DNA from: Pseudophaeobacter flagellatus
Lineage (GTDB): Bacteria > Pseudomonadota > Alphaproteobacteria > Rhodobacterales > Rhodobacteraceae
NCBI RefSeq assembly: GCF_021228235.1
Contig: NZ_JAJQRG010000008.1
Coordinates: 62,001-126,000 of the forward strand
DNA length: 64,000 bases
Direction of reading: 5' to 3'
The notes below the pieces were generated by a model. It was not told where the DNA came from. It was given only the letters and a program-made list of their open reading frames with translations, and ran no database searches. Each line of letters opens with the position of its first letter. Position 1 is the stretch's first letter. This document shows positions 25,013 through 33,746 of the stretch, piece by piece. A program made the position numbers and the translations under genes.

Positions 25013-25439
25013 GGCTAATCCTCAAAGTGGTGTTTCGCATTGAAACTATGGCAGAGGCTTGTTTCACGTTCGATTCCCGCACGCAAGAGAAGCCGGTACA
25101 ATAGCTGCCGTGCTGCGATGATTTAGCGCGCGGAACCCGGCGCATTTGGGGCCCATGAGCGCATTGTGGCGGCGAAAGGAAACAGGCAAGGCGGCGGGCG
25201 GGTCGCATTTTTTGGATATCGCGTCCGTTTTGGCTGCGAGAGGGGGCAAAAACCAGCTAGGAAAAGGTGCCGGATATGGCCCAGTCGTCAGGCTTGGCTC
25301 TTGGTGGGGTAGACAAATTGACCCTTTTTCATTTGTGATGATTTTTACACTGTTTCTGGTGCCAAAGCTATGATTTTGAACACCATAAGAACGCGGCGCC
25401 ACGGGTGATTTCGCGCGCACTGAGGAGAAGACACGCGCA
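25013..25439. other. Intergenic region between nadA and tupB
   Basis: About 427 bases with divergent promoters and no gene that I can support. Near nadA there is an inverted repeat listed separately. Near tupB, TTGACC at 25319-25324 followed by an AT-rich stretch (25325-25350) is a plausible promoter. The ribosome-binding site of tupB (GAGGAGAAG) is at about 25420-25429. A 75-codon open frame at 25146-25373 has no family resemblance and is not called. Confidence 0.5.
25032..25046. promoter_or_regulatory. Inverted repeat upstream of nadABC (possible operator)
   Basis: GTTTC-gcatt-GAAAC forms a 5-base inverted repeat with a 5-base spacer, 20 bases before the nadA start codon. A further GTTTC lies at 25061-25065. 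A repressor of NAD synthesis (NadQ or NrtR in alphaproteobacteria) would be expected to bind here. I cannot assign it to either from sequence, and no such regulator gene is in the window. Confidence 0.35.
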
Positions 25440-26144
25440 ATGGCTGATCTGTGGGACGGCATAGCCCAGGCCTTTTGGCTATTGGTGACCCTGGACCGAG
25501 ATCTGGTCGAGATCACTTTGCGCTCTCTCAGGGTTACGCTGACGGCGCTGGCGATTGCCTCGATGATTGCGCTGCCGCTGGCGGCTCTGCTCGCGGTGCG
25601 GCGGTTTCGTCTGCGCCGTGTCACCATTGCCGTACTGAATGCGCTGATGGGGCTGCCGCCGGTTGTGGTGGGTCTGCTCGTCTATGTTCTGCTGTCGAGG
25701 GCGGGGCCTCTTGGGGTCTTGGGGCTGTTGTTTACCCCCACGGCGATGATCATCGCACAGGTGGTGATCATTGTGCCATTGGTCGCCTCTATCGCGCATC
25801 AATCGCTGCGCGAACTCTGGAGCGATTACCACGATTTGCTAATCTCGATGAATGCCAGCCAGGTGCAACGCATCAAGGCCCTGCTGTGGGATGGTCGCCG
25901 AGCGCTGCTGACGGCGGCGCTGGCAGGATTTGGCCGCGCCATCGGAGAAGTCGGCGCCATCATGGTGGTTGGCGGCAATATCGACCATGCCACTCGGGTT
26001 CTGACCACGGCGATTGCCCTGGAAACCGGCAAGGGCGAATTTGCCATGGCATTGGGGCTTGGCTTTGTGCTGATCGCCATGGCGGTTGCGGTCAACCTGG
26101 CAATCCACTGGTTGGGCCATACCGAGAGCGAGGGGCGTTGGTGA
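25440..26144 (+). CDS. tupB: Tungstate ABC transporter permease
   Basis: Inner-membrane permease of the anion importer. 234 residues with about five or six helices, the small size typical of TupB. The coupling motif region near the C-terminus, LAGFGRAIGEVGAIMVVGGN, is the family EAA-like loop. The order tupB-tupC-tupA with ATGA overlaps is compact. The related molybdate permease ModB is similar; the TupA neighbour decides in favour of tungstate. The start ATG 25440 has a GAGGAGAAG site upstream. Confidence 0.9.
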   Translation: MADLWDGIAQAFWLLVTLDRDLVEITLRSLRVTLTALAIASMIALPLAALLAVRRFRLRRVTIAVLNALMGLPPVVVGLLVYVLLSRAGPLGVLGLLFTPTAMIIAQVVIIVPLVASIAHQSLRELWSDYHDLLISMNASQVQRIKALLWDGRRALLTAALAGFGRAIGEVGAIMVVGGNIDHATRVLTTAIALETGKGEFAMALGLGFVLIAMAVAVNLAIHWLGHTESEGRW

Positions 26145-26860
26145 TGACGCAACAGATGTTTCCTCTGGTTGCCAAACAGGCCCTAGTCCGGCGTCGGGGC
26201 AAGGTGCTGGTCGGCCCAATTGATCTGACGCTTGCGGGTCAGGGCACCAGCATTGTGGTGGGGCCCAATGGGGCGGGCAAAACCACCCTGTTGAAGATGC
26301 TGCACGGGATCGCGCGGATGGGCGGAGGCAGCCTGGACTGGGCCTGCCCGATGGAACAGGCGCAGCAGCGACAGGCCTTCGTGTTTCAGACGCCGATCAT
26401 GATGCGGCGCCCGGTGGTGGAAAACATTGCCTATCCTTTGCAGTTGATTGGCGTCCCGCGCAAAGAGGCACGGATGCGTGCAGCCCAGTGGGCCGAACGG
26501 ATCAATCTGGGTGATGCGCTGGATCGGCAGGCGATGCTTCTGTCCGGGGGGGAGCGGCAGAAACTGGCGCTGGCCCGTGCCCTGATCCGCGAACCGGATG
26601 TGCTATTTCTGGATGAGCCCTGCGCCTCTTTGGATGGGCGCGCGACCCGCGAAATCGAAGATATCCTGCAAGAGGTCGCCGCTGCAGGCACCCGGCTGAT
26701 CATGTCGACCCATAACATGGGGCAGGCGCAGCGATTGGCCGATGAGGTGCTGTTTGTCCTGCATGGGCGCATCCATGAATTCGGCCCGGCCAAGGCATTT
26801 TTTGCCGGGCCGAAAACCCCGCAAGCAAGTGCATTTCTAAGAGGAGACATTGTAGAATGA
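26144..26860 (+). CDS. tupC: Tungstate ABC transporter ATP-binding protein
   Basis: ATPase of the importer, 238 residues from ATG 26144, which overlaps the tupB stop. An open frame extends upstream through tupB in another phase and is ignored. Walker A GPNGAGKTTLL, Q-loop FVFQTPIMMRRPV, signature LSGGERQKLALARA, Walker B VLFLDEPCASLD and switch histidine in MSTHNMGQ are intact. The C-terminal regulatory domain found in ModC is absent, which fits TupC. Confidence 0.92.
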   Translation: MTQQMFPLVAKQALVRRRGKVLVGPIDLTLAGQGTSIVVGPNGAGKTTLLKMLHGIARMGGGSLDWACPMEQAQQRQAFVFQTPIMMRRPVVENIAYPLQLIGVPRKEARMRAAQWAERINLGDALDRQAMLLSGGERQKLALARALIREPDVLFLDEPCASLDGRATREIEDILQEVAAAGTRLIMSTHNMGQAQRLADEVLFVLHGRIHEFGPAKAFFAGPKTPQASAFLRGDIVE

Positions 26861-27660
26861 AGCAGATAATTTTCGGAACATTTACCAGCCTGTTGCTGAC
26901 TGGCACAGCCATGGCCGAAGAGATGAAACTGGCGGTGACCACTTCCTTCCACAATTCGGGACTGGCAGAGATCTTGCTGCCCGAAATCAAGAGCGATCTG
27001 GATCTTGATGTGCAGCTTTTGGTGGTGGGCACCGGTCAGGCGATCCGTCTGGGCGAGGCCGGCGATGTTGACGCCATTCTGGTGCATTCGCAAAAGGCCG
27101 AAGAAAAATTCCTGGCGGGTGGCAATGGCACCCATCGCCGCGAAATCATGTATAATGATTTTGTCTTTATCGGCCCAAAGACCGATGCCGCAGACCTGCG
27201 CGGCGCGTCGGATGCGGCCTCGGCGCTGCAGCGGGTTGCAACTGCTGCTGCCCCCTTTGTCAGCCGCGGCGATGACAGTGGCACCCACAAGAAAGAGCTG
27301 AGCCTGTGGCAGGCAGCGGATCTGGACCCGGCGGAATTTGACGCCTGGTATCGCGCCGTTGGTGCGGGCATGGGCGCGGCACTGAACACGGCCTCTGGCA
27401 TGGGGGCCTATATCATGGCGGACCGGGCAAGCTGGCTGAACTTTGGCAACAAGGGCGATCTGGAGCTGCTGTTTTCCGGTGACCCGGTTTTGTTCAACCA
27501 ATATGCCTATCTGCCAGTGAACCCGGAAAAGCACCCGCATGCCAAGAATGATCTGGCGATGCAGCTAGAAGGCTGGCTGACCTCGGATCGGGCCAAGGAA
27601 TTGATCAATGCCTACAAGATCAATGGCGAAACCCTGTTCGTCTTTAATGCCAAACAGTAG
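26857..27660 (+). CDS. tupA: Tungstate ABC transporter substrate-binding protein
   Basis: Periplasmic binding protein, 267 residues. Signal peptide LLLTGTAMA then EEMKLAVTT. The anion-binding start LAVTTSFHNSGLAEILLPE corresponds to the TupA TTT-S-xx-SGLL motif. The conserved SRGDDSGTHKKELSLW and LNTASGMGAYIMADRASWL segments are also TupA blocks. TupA proteins bind tungstate far better than molybdate in characterised cases. The usual reason for import is tungsten-containing formate dehydrogenase or aldehyde oxidoreductases, none of which is in the window. A good terminator follows. Confidence 0.92.
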   Translation: MKQIIFGTFTSLLLTGTAMAEEMKLAVTTSFHNSGLAEILLPEIKSDLDLDVQLLVVGTGQAIRLGEAGDVDAILVHSQKAEEKFLAGGNGTHRREIMYNDFVFIGPKTDAADLRGASDAASALQRVATAAAPFVSRGDDSGTHKKELSLWQAADLDPAEFDAWYRAVGAGMGAALNTASGMGAYIMADRASWLNFGNKGDLELLFSGDPVLFNQYAYLPVNPEKHPHAKNDLAMQLEGWLTSDRAKELINAYKINGETLFVFNAKQ

Positions 27661-27748
27661 GGCCTGACCGGCGCCTATAGTACGTCGCGCAAAAATTGGG
27701 CCCGGTTTTGGGCGTCAAAACATGCGAAATCAAATAAGCTGACCTGCG

Positions 27749-27783
27749 ACAGGCCCCCGCCCAGTGGTGGGGGCCTGTTTTCT
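27749..27783 (+). terminator. Rho-independent terminator after tupA
   Basis: A perfect 10-base stem, ACAGGCCCCC at 27749-27758 with GGGGGCCTGT at 27769-27778, then a T-rich run (TTTTCTT). It lies about 90 bases after the tupA stop and just before the end of convergent phnF, so it probably ends the tup transcript. Confidence 0.85.
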
Positions 27784-27797
27784 TGGCGGCAGGGCCT

Positions 27798-28529
27798 TCA
27801 GCGTCCATCCACCGTCAGGGTCACCCGATCGCCGGCAAACCAGGTGCGGCCAAATTCTACCGGTTGGCCCCTGGGGTCGATGTTGACCCCGGTGGTGCGC
27901 AGGATTGGCGCGCCTTCCGAAATGCGCAGATGCAGCGCCTGGGTCGCGGTGGCCAGCTTGGCGGTGATACGGGTTTCTGCGCGGGTATAATCGGCAACCC
28001 CACAGTCCTTCAGGGCCTCTGTTACCGATTGTCTTTGCTCCAGCGCGGTCAGCATGCCGGGCAAGTTTTTGGCGGGAAAAACACTTTGAAACAGGGCGAT
28101 TGGATGGTTGTTGGCCAGGGATATCCCGTCATAGACATGCACAGATGAGCCGGGCTCCAGCGCCAGGGCTTCGGCCTCGATCAACGAGGCAATGCGGGTT
28201 TCCAGCATCAGGATCTGCTTGGCCGGGGTCTGCCCGCCCTGTTGGATGTTCTGGTGAAACCGTACACGTTTGCGAATTGGGTAATCGGTAGGGGCGGCGG
28301 CGACAAAGACGCCGGCACCGCGTCGCGCATGCACCAGGCCTTGCTCTGCCATGGCGGCCAAGGCCCGGCGCACCGTATGGCGATTGACCCCAAAGCGCGC
28401 CGCCAACTGCGCCTCCGAGGGCAATTTGTCCGCTGTGCCATAGCGCCCCTGGGCGATGTCATCCGTCAGCGAGATTGAAATGGATTTCCACACAGGCGTG
28501 CGGCTGACTGCTGAAGGGGCATCGGACAT
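27798..28529 (-). CDS. phnF: Phosphonate operon regulator, GntR/HutC family
   Basis: A 243-residue repressor-type regulator. N-terminal winged helix with LPSEAQLAARFGVNRHTVRR (residues about 37-56) and the wing ARRGAGVFVA. A C-terminal UTRA (HutC-like) ligand domain follows, with YDGISLANNHPIALFQSVFP and the closing QPVEFGRTWFAGDRVTLTV. It diverges from phnGHIJKLN over about 107 bases that contain a pair of inverted half sites, so it probably represses that operon and itself. PhnF homologues respond to phosphate or phosphonate intermediates; the ligand here is not known. Confidence 0.92.
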   Translation of the reverse strand: MSDAPSAVSRTPVWKSISISLTDDIAQGRYGTADKLPSEAQLAARFGVNRHTVRRALAAMAEQGLVHARRGAGVFVAAAPTDYPIRKRVRFHQNIQQGGQTPAKQILMLETRIASLIEAEALALEPGSSVHVYDGISLANNHPIALFQSVFPAKNLPGMLTALEQRQSVTEALKDCGVADYTRAETRITAKLATATQALHLRISEGAPILRTTGVNIDPRGQPVEFGRTWFAGDRVTLTVDGR

Positions 28530-28585
28530 GTCACTAAACTTTCACAAGGTTTCGATTGCGCTGGGGTGGTTGGACTCGCTAGTAT

Positions 28586-28614
28586 TTGTCTAGTTGTATA
28601 GTTCATGTAGACAA
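28586..28614. promoter_or_regulatory. Probable PhnF operator in the phnF/phnG intergenic region
   Basis: TTGTCTA at 28586-28592 and its exact complement TAGACAA at 28608-28614 are inverted, 15 bases apart. Each half extends to a partial HutC-type GTnTAnAC site. The pair lies 22 bases before the phnG start, where a repressor would block transcription. HutC-subfamily regulators are known to bind GT-TA-AC palindromes. The assignment to PhnF is inference from position and pattern. Confidence 0.55.
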
Positions 28615-28636
28615 CCCGGCCAAGAGGCTTTCACTG

Positions 28637-29089
28637 ATGAAAACAGATATTTCCGCAACCGCGCGCAAGGCTTGGATGAGCCTGCTGGCCCAGGCCGATG
28701 AGGCCGAGCTTGCCAGCCTGTGGCGCGGCTTTGATCACGATCCGGCGTTTGATTGGCTGCGCCCCCCCGAAGCAGGTGGAGTCATGGTGCGCGGCCGCAT
28801 GGGGGGCGCGGGCGCGCCGTTTAATCTGGGCGAGATGACAGTGACCCGCTGTGCACTGACCCTGGCCAACGGCACTGTTGGTCATGCCTATGTTCAGGGA
28901 CGATCAAAACCCAAGGCAGAGATCGCCGCCAAGGTAGATGCCCTTATGCAAACAGATGTGGCGACTGATCTGCGCCAGGCGGTGCTGCAACCGTTGCAAA
29001 ACCGCCTGGCGGCGCAGCGTCAGGCCCGCGCGGCCAAAGCAGCGGCCACCAAGGTTGAATTTTTCACCATGGTGCGAGGAGAGGACTGA
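28637..29089 (+). CDS. phnG: C-P lyase complex subunit PhnG
   Basis: 150 residues from ATG 28637, preceded by AAGAGG; the upstream GTG at 28586 lies inside the operator and is rejected. PhnG is part of the PhnGHIJ core complex that catalyses formation of ribose-1-phosphonate 5-triphosphate and C-P cleavage. Visible family features are TARKAWMSLLAQADEAEL, the glycine-rich MVRGRMGGAGAPFNLGEM and the following TVTRCALTLANGTVGHAYVQ with the Tyr-Val-Gln-Gly-Arg turn. The first gene of phnGHIJKLN; its stop overlaps the phnH start (TGATG). Confidence 0.95.
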   Translation: MKTDISATARKAWMSLLAQADEAELASLWRGFDHDPAFDWLRPPEAGGVMVRGRMGGAGAPFNLGEMTVTRCALTLANGTVGHAYVQGRSKPKAEIAAKVDALMQTDVATDLRQAVLQPLQNRLAAQRQARAAKAAATKVEFFTMVRGED

Positions 29090-29673
29090 TGCCCCAACTG
29101 ACCGAGACCACCGCATATGGCGGCGGATTTTCCGCCCCCGCGCAGCAGGCTGCGCAGGCATTTCGCGCGGCGATGACGGCCTTGGCGCGGCCCGGAACCC
29201 TGCAGGATATTGCCGGCGGCAGCCCCCCCGCGGGGATTTCCCCTGCGGCGGGGGGCCTGCTGCTGACGCTGTGCGACCCAGAAACCGGCGTCTATCTGGC
29301 CCCGGATGTGGACAGTCCTGAACTGCGCGCCTGGCTGGCCTTTCATACCGGCGCGCCGATTGTTGCGGCGGATCAGGCAGATTTTGCCCTTGGCAGCTGG
29401 GCGGCCTTGATGCCCGTTGGGCAATACCGCGTCGGCACCTCGGAATACCCGGACAGATCTGCCACCCTAATTGTCGAGATGGCGCAGCTGATACCTGCCA
29501 CTGCAACCCTGACCGGGCCGGGCATAAAGGAGCGGGCAGAACTGCGCCTGCCGGATGTCGCGGCCTGCCAGGCCAATGCAAAGCAGTTCCCGCTGGGGGT
29601 AGATTTCTTCTTTACCTGTGGTGGGCAACTGACGGCGCTTCCCCGGTCCACCACGATTTTGCCAAAGGAGTGA
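29089..29673 (+). CDS. phnH: C-P lyase complex subunit PhnH
   Basis: 194 residues, normal for PhnH, a subunit of the C-P lyase core related in fold to pyridoxal-dependent enzymes but without the cofactor. The N-terminal QAAQAFRAAMTALARPGT (near residues 18-35) and the C-terminal GVDFFFTCGGQLTALPRSTTI (trimmed: GVDFFFTCGGQLTALPRS) are family blocks. It overlaps phnG by one base and sits four bases before phnI. Confidence 0.95.
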   Translation: MPQLTETTAYGGGFSAPAQQAAQAFRAAMTALARPGTLQDIAGGSPPAGISPAAGGLLLTLCDPETGVYLAPDVDSPELRAWLAFHTGAPIVAADQADFALGSWAALMPVGQYRVGTSEYPDRSATLIVEMAQLIPATATLTGPGIKERAELRLPDVAACQANAKQFPLGVDFFFTCGGQLTALPRSTTILPKE

Positions 29674-29677
29674 CCCG

Positions 29678-30778
29678 ATGTATGTCGCTGTAAAGGGTGG
29701 TGAACGCGCCATCGACAATGCCCATGCCTGGCTGGCCGAAGAGCGCCGGGGGGATACCAACGTCGCCGAGCTGAGCCTGGCGCAGATCCGTGAACAGATG
29801 AGCCTAGCGGTGAACCGGGTGATGGCCGAGGGTTCTCTTTATGATCCTGATCTGGCGGCCCTGGCGATCAAGCAGTCGCGTGGTGATCTGATCGAAGCTA
29901 TCTTCTTGATCCGCGCCTATCGCACCACGCTGCCACGCTTTGGCTATAGCGCGGCGGTGGATACTGGCGCGATGACCTGTGATCGCCGTATCTCAGCCAC
30001 CTTCAAAGATGCGCCAGGCGGGCAGGTGTTGGGGCCAACCTTTGACTACACCCATCGGTTGCTCGATTTCAAACTGGCGGCGGATGGCGAGGTGCCGCAG
30101 GCTCCGATCGCAGAGCCGCGCATGGAGGCAACACCGCATATCACCGAGTTCCTGCAGGGCGAGGACATCATCGAGCGCGAGCCCGCTTCGGATGCTACAC
30201 CGGGCGATCTGACCCGCGAGCCGATGAGCTTTCCTGCCGGGCGCGCGGTGCGGCTGCAGTCTCTGGCGCGTGGGGATGAAGGGTTTATCCTTGGCATGGC
30301 CTATTCGACCCAACGTGGCTATGCGCGCAACCACGCCTTTGTGGGGGAATTGCGCATCGGTAAAGTGCCGGTCGAAATGGAAATCCCGGAGCTGGGCTTT
30401 GCCATTGAGATTGGCGAGGTGGAACTGACCGAATGTGAAACGGTGAACCAGTTCAAAGGGTCCAAAACCGTGCCGCCACAGTTCACCCGTGGCTATGGTC
30501 TGGTCTTTGGTCAGTCAGAACGCAAGAGCATCGCCATGGCGCTGGTCGACCGGGCCCTGCGCTGGGAAGAACTGGGCGAGGACAACCTAGGTGCTGCCGC
30601 CCAGGATGAAGAATTTGTCCTGAGCCATTGCGACAATATTCAGGCGACGGGTTTCTTGGAACACATCAAATTGCCGCATTACGTCGACTTCCAGTCTGAA
30701 CTGGAACTGGTGCGCAAACTGCGCCGCGAAGCGCAGGAATTGGCCGAACAGATGGCCACGCAGGAGGCAGCGGAATGA
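29678..30778 (+). CDS. phnI: C-P lyase subunit PhnI (nucleosidase component)
   Basis: 366 residues. With PhnG, PhnH and PhnL, PhnI displaces adenine from MgATP by phosphonate to give ribose-1-phosphonate 5-triphosphate. The N-terminus MYVAVKGGERAIDNAHAWLA is almost invariant in the family, as are LAQIREQMSLAVNRVMAEGS, the SAAVDTGAMTCDRRISATFK segment and GFLEHIKLPHYVDFQSELEL near the end. Translation is linked to phnH by a four-base gap with a ribosome-binding site inside phnH. Confidence 0.97.
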   Translation: MYVAVKGGERAIDNAHAWLAEERRGDTNVAELSLAQIREQMSLAVNRVMAEGSLYDPDLAALAIKQSRGDLIEAIFLIRAYRTTLPRFGYSAAVDTGAMTCDRRISATFKDAPGGQVLGPTFDYTHRLLDFKLAADGEVPQAPIAEPRMEATPHITEFLQGEDIIEREPASDATPGDLTREPMSFPAGRAVRLQSLARGDEGFILGMAYSTQRGYARNHAFVGELRIGKVPVEMEIPELGFAIEIGEVELTECETVNQFKGSKTVPPQFTRGYGLVFGQSERKSIAMALVDRALRWEELGEDNLGAAAQDEEFVLSHCDNIQATGFLEHIKLPHYVDFQSELELVRKLRREAQELAEQMATQEAAE

Positions 30779-30820
30779 CGTGCAAACACCACAGGCCCAT
30801 AGGGAAAAAGGATGCCCGGA

Positions 30821-31678
30821 ATGTCTGATTACAACTTTGCCTATCTGGACGAACAAACCAAGCGGATGATCCGTCGCGCCATCCTCAAAGGTCTGGCCGT
30901 GCCGGGCTATCAGGTACCCTTTGCCAGCCGCGAGATGCCGATGCCCTATGGTTGGGGCACGGGGGGCGTGCAGGTGACGGCAGCAACGCTGGTTCCGGAG
31001 GACAGCCTGAAAGTGATCGACCAGGGCGCGGATGACACCACCAACGCCGTTTCAATTCGAAAATTCTTTGAGCGCACCGCCGGGGTTGCCACCACCGAGG
31101 AAACGACAAAGGCCAGCGTCATTCAGACCCGCCACCGGATCCCCGAGGCCGAATTGAGCGAGGATCAGATTCTTGTGTATCAAGTGCCAATCCCTGAGCC
31201 GCTGCGCTTTCTGGAACCGCGCGAGACGGAAACACGCAAGATGCACAGTCTTGAGGAATACGGTTTGATGCATGTGAAGCTCTATGAAGATATCAGTCAG
31301 CACGGCGATATTGCCACCGCCTATGCCTATCCGGTGAAGGTGGAGGAGCGCTATGTGATGGACCCTTCGCCGATCCCCAAATTCGACAACCCCAAGCTTG
31401 AGATGGCAGCGATCCAGCTGTTTGGCGCCGGTCGCGAACAGCGCATTTATGCGCTGCCGCCCTATACACGTGTGGTGAGCCTCGATTTTGAGGACTACCC
31501 GTTTGAGGCCACAAAGGCTGATTATCCCTGCGACCTATGTGCCGCCGAGGACAGCTATCTGGATGAGGTAATTCTGGATGATGCGGGCAGCCGGATGTTT
31601 GTCTGTTCAGACACCGATTATTGCCGCAGCCGACGTGCCGAGGGCCATGTGGGCCGATTGGGTGAGGAGGCCGCGTGA
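30821..31678 (+). CDS. phnJ: Carbon-phosphorus lyase, radical SAM subunit PhnJ
   Basis: Cleaves the C-P bond of ribose-1-phosphonate 5-triphosphate by a radical SAM mechanism. The unusual cluster motif is seen from base 31529 as CDLC, then 21 residues, a Cys in FVCSDTDYC, then five residues and the last Cys. This is the C-x2-C-x21-C-x5-C pattern of PhnJ, in which the first three ligate [4Fe-4S] and the fourth gives the thiyl radical. The N-terminus YNFAYLDEQTKRMIRRAILK and GYQVPFASREMPMPYGWGTG are typical. ATG 30821 is preferred over 30812, which touches its own AAAAGG site. The stop overlaps phnK. Confidence 0.97.
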   Translation: MSDYNFAYLDEQTKRMIRRAILKGLAVPGYQVPFASREMPMPYGWGTGGVQVTAATLVPEDSLKVIDQGADDTTNAVSIRKFFERTAGVATTEETTKASVIQTRHRIPEAELSEDQILVYQVPIPEPLRFLEPRETETRKMHSLEEYGLMHVKLYEDISQHGDIATAYAYPVKVEERYVMDPSPIPKFDNPKLEMAAIQLFGAGREQRIYALPPYTRVVSLDFEDYPFEATKADYPCDLCAAEDSYLDEVILDDAGSRMFVCSDTDYCRSRRAEGHVGRLGEEAA

Positions 31679-32475
31679 TGAGTGCCTCAACTGGAGAACA
31701 GGATATGACACCGCTGATGCAGGTGAAGGCCCTGACAAAAATGTATGGGCACCGAATTGGCTGCAAGAATGTTAGTTTTGATCTCTACCCCGGAGAGGTC
31801 ATGGGCATCGTCGGTGAGAGCGGATCTGGCAAGTCGACACTGCTGAACGCCATGGCAGGCCATCATGCGCCGGATTGCGGCGAAGTGGTGTTTGATACCC
31901 GCGCCGATGGGCCGGTAGATACCTGCACCATGTCAGAACCGGCGCGCCGGATGCTGGGGCGTACCGACTGGGCCTTTGTGCATCAGCATGCCCGTGATGG
32001 CCTGCGCATGTCGGTCTCGGCTGGCGGCAATATCGGCGAGCGGCTGATGGCCGTGGGGGGGCGTCACTATGGCGAGATCCGCGATCAGGCTGCCGATTGG
32101 CTGGGCCGGGTGGAGATAAGCGACAGCCGCATTGATGATCGCCCCTCGGATTTTTCCGGCGGGATGCAGCAGCGCCTGCAAATCGCCCGCAATCTGGTGA
32201 CGGGGCCGCGACTGGTGTTCATGGATGAACCCACCGGGGGGTTGGATGTTTCGGTACAGGCCCGCCTGCTGGATCTGCTGCGCAGTCTGGTGCGTGAAAT
32301 GGGCCTCAGTGCCATTATTGTCACCCATGACCTGGCTGTTGTGCGCCTGCTGGCGGATCGTCTCATGGTGATGAAGGACGGCTATGTGGTCGAAAGCGGT
32401 TTGACCGATCAGGTGCTGGATGACCCGCAACACGCCTATACCCAGCTGCTGGTTTCCAGCGTGCTGCAGGTTTGA
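31678..32475 (+). CDS. phnK: Phosphonate C-P lyase system ATP-binding protein PhnK
   Basis: 265 residues from ATG 31678 with AGGAGG upstream; the start shares a base with the phnJ stop. It is an ABC-type ATPase that binds the C-P lyase core and not a membrane permease. Walker A GESGSGKSTLL, signature FSGGMQQRLQIARN, Walker B LVFMDEPTGGLD and switch histidine in VTHDLAVV are intact. The C-terminus DDPQHAYTQLLVSSVLQ is the usual oligopeptide-type ATPase end. Confidence 0.95.
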   Translation: MSASTGEQDMTPLMQVKALTKMYGHRIGCKNVSFDLYPGEVMGIVGESGSGKSTLLNAMAGHHAPDCGEVVFDTRADGPVDTCTMSEPARRMLGRTDWAFVHQHARDGLRMSVSAGGNIGERLMAVGGRHYGEIRDQAADWLGRVEISDSRIDDRPSDFSGGMQQRLQIARNLVTGPRLVFMDEPTGGLDVSVQARLLDLLRSLVREMGLSAIIVTHDLAVVRLLADRLMVMKDGYVVESGLTDQVLDDPQHAYTQLLVSSVLQV

Positions 32476-32487
32476 AGGACAAAGACA

Positions 32488-33171
32488 ATGATTGAACTTG
32501 AAAACGTGAGCAAGAGTTTCACCCTGCACAATCAGGGTGGTGCGGTAATCCCGGTGATGGAGCGGGTCAACCTGACAGTGGCTCCGGGCGAATGTGTCGG
32601 TTTGGTCGGGGCCTCGGGGGCCGGGAAATCCACCCTGATGCGGTTAATCTATGGCAACTATCTTGCGGCAGCAGGTCGGGTCATGGTGGGGGATCTGGAT
32701 GTGGCCCAGGCCGCGCCGCGTCAGATCATCGCCCTGCGCCGCGAGACCCTGGGCTATGTCAGCCAGTTCCTGCGGGTGGTGCCGCGTGTGGCGGCACTGG
32801 ATGTGGTGGCAGAGCCACTGCTGGCTGTTGGCACCTCGCAGGCGGTAGCGCGGGACAAGGCGGCCAGCCTACTGGCAGAGCTGAACATCCCCGAGCGGCT
32901 CTGGTCGTTGAGCCCGACGACCTTTTCCGGCGGCGAACAGCAGCGGGTGAATATCGCGCGCGGCTTTGCCTATGACTACCCGGCACTGCTGCTGGACGAG
33001 CCCACCGCCAGTCTGGATGCCAAGAACCGCGCCACGGTGCTGCGCCTGGTGGAAGGTGCCAAGGCGCGCGGTGCAGCGATCATCGGCATTTTCCATGACG
33101 AGGCCACCCGCGATCAGGTCTGCGACCGCTTTGTTGATGTTTCGGTCTTTTCGCCGCAGGTGGCGGCATGA
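32488..33171 (+). CDS. phnL: Phosphonate C-P lyase system ATP-binding protein PhnL
   Basis: 227-residue ABC ATPase that associates with the C-P lyase core and is needed with PhnGHI for the first reaction. Walker [13 protein letters not shown]-loop [12 protein letters not shown], signature [14 protein letters not shown] and Walker [12 protein letters not shown] are present. The switch histidine is in GIFHDEATR. The ribosome-binding site GAAGGA precedes ATG 32488; the stop overlaps phnN as ATGA. Confidence 0.95.
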   Translation: MIELENVSKSFTLHNQGGAVIPVMERVNLTVAPGECVGLVGASGAGKSTLMRLIYGNYLAAAGRVMVGDLDVAQAAPRQIIALRRETLGYVSQFLRVVPRVAALDVVAEPLLAVGTSQAVARDKAASLLAELNIPERLWSLSPTTFSGGEQQRVNIARGFAYDYPALLLDEPTASLDAKNRATVLRLVEGAKARGAAIIGIFHDEATRDQVCDRFVDVSVFSPQVAA

Positions 33172-33746
33172 AGGTCGGCGCATCAGTGGGACCGGTGATT
33201 GCAGTGGTCGGCGCCTCGGGGGTGGGCAAGGACAGTCTCATGGAGGCGCTGGCGGCACGCGACCCTAGGCTGTGCCTTATGCGCCGGGTGGTGACCCGCG
33301 CGCCAGAGGCCGGCGGCGAAGACTATGATGCGGTTAGCGAAGATGCGTTTTGCGAACTGGTGAAAGCCGGGCATTTTGCCCTGCACTGGCACGCCCATGG
33401 ATTGCACTATGGCATTCCGCTGGCAATCGAAGATCTGCGCGCCCAGGGTCATGGCGTTTTGGTGAACCTGTCGCGCGCCGTCTTGGCAACGGCGCAAGAG
33501 GTTTTTGGTGATCTCATCGTGCTCTCGGTGACCGCCCGCCCGGAGATTCTGGCCGAGCGGTTGACCAAGCGCGGGCGCGAAGACAGCGCCGAGGTTCAAC
33601 GTCGCCTGGCCCGCGCAGGCCAGCCGCTGCCTGCGGGGCTGCTGCGGCTGCACGAGATTGACAACAGTGGCGATCTGGGGCTGGCCGTCGCCCAGGCCAA
33701 GGCAGCGATTTACTCCGCTGATGCCCCGCTGCCGGTGAGGGGATAG
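33168..33746 (+). CDS. phnN: Ribose 1,5-bisphosphate phosphokinase
   Basis: Phosphorylates ribose 1,5-bisphosphate to PRPP, returning the ribose scaffold of C-P lyase to metabolism. 192 residues. P-loop [14 protein letters not shown] is at residues about 12-25. The guanylate kinase-like core shows [20 protein letters not shown] and the glycine-rich [20 protein letters not shown] helix. The 3' end overlaps the convergent DUF1045 gene by 37 bases. It is the last gene of the phnG-to-phnN run. Confidence 0.95.
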   Translation: MKVGASVGPVIAVVGASGVGKDSLMEALAARDPRLCLMRRVVTRAPEAGGEDYDAVSEDAFCELVKAGHFALHWHAHGLHYGIPLAIEDLRAQGHGVLVNLSRAVLATAQEVFGDLIVLSVTARPEILAERLTKRGREDSAEVQRRLARAGQPLPAGLLRLHEIDNSGDLGLAVAQAKAAIYSADAPLPVRG

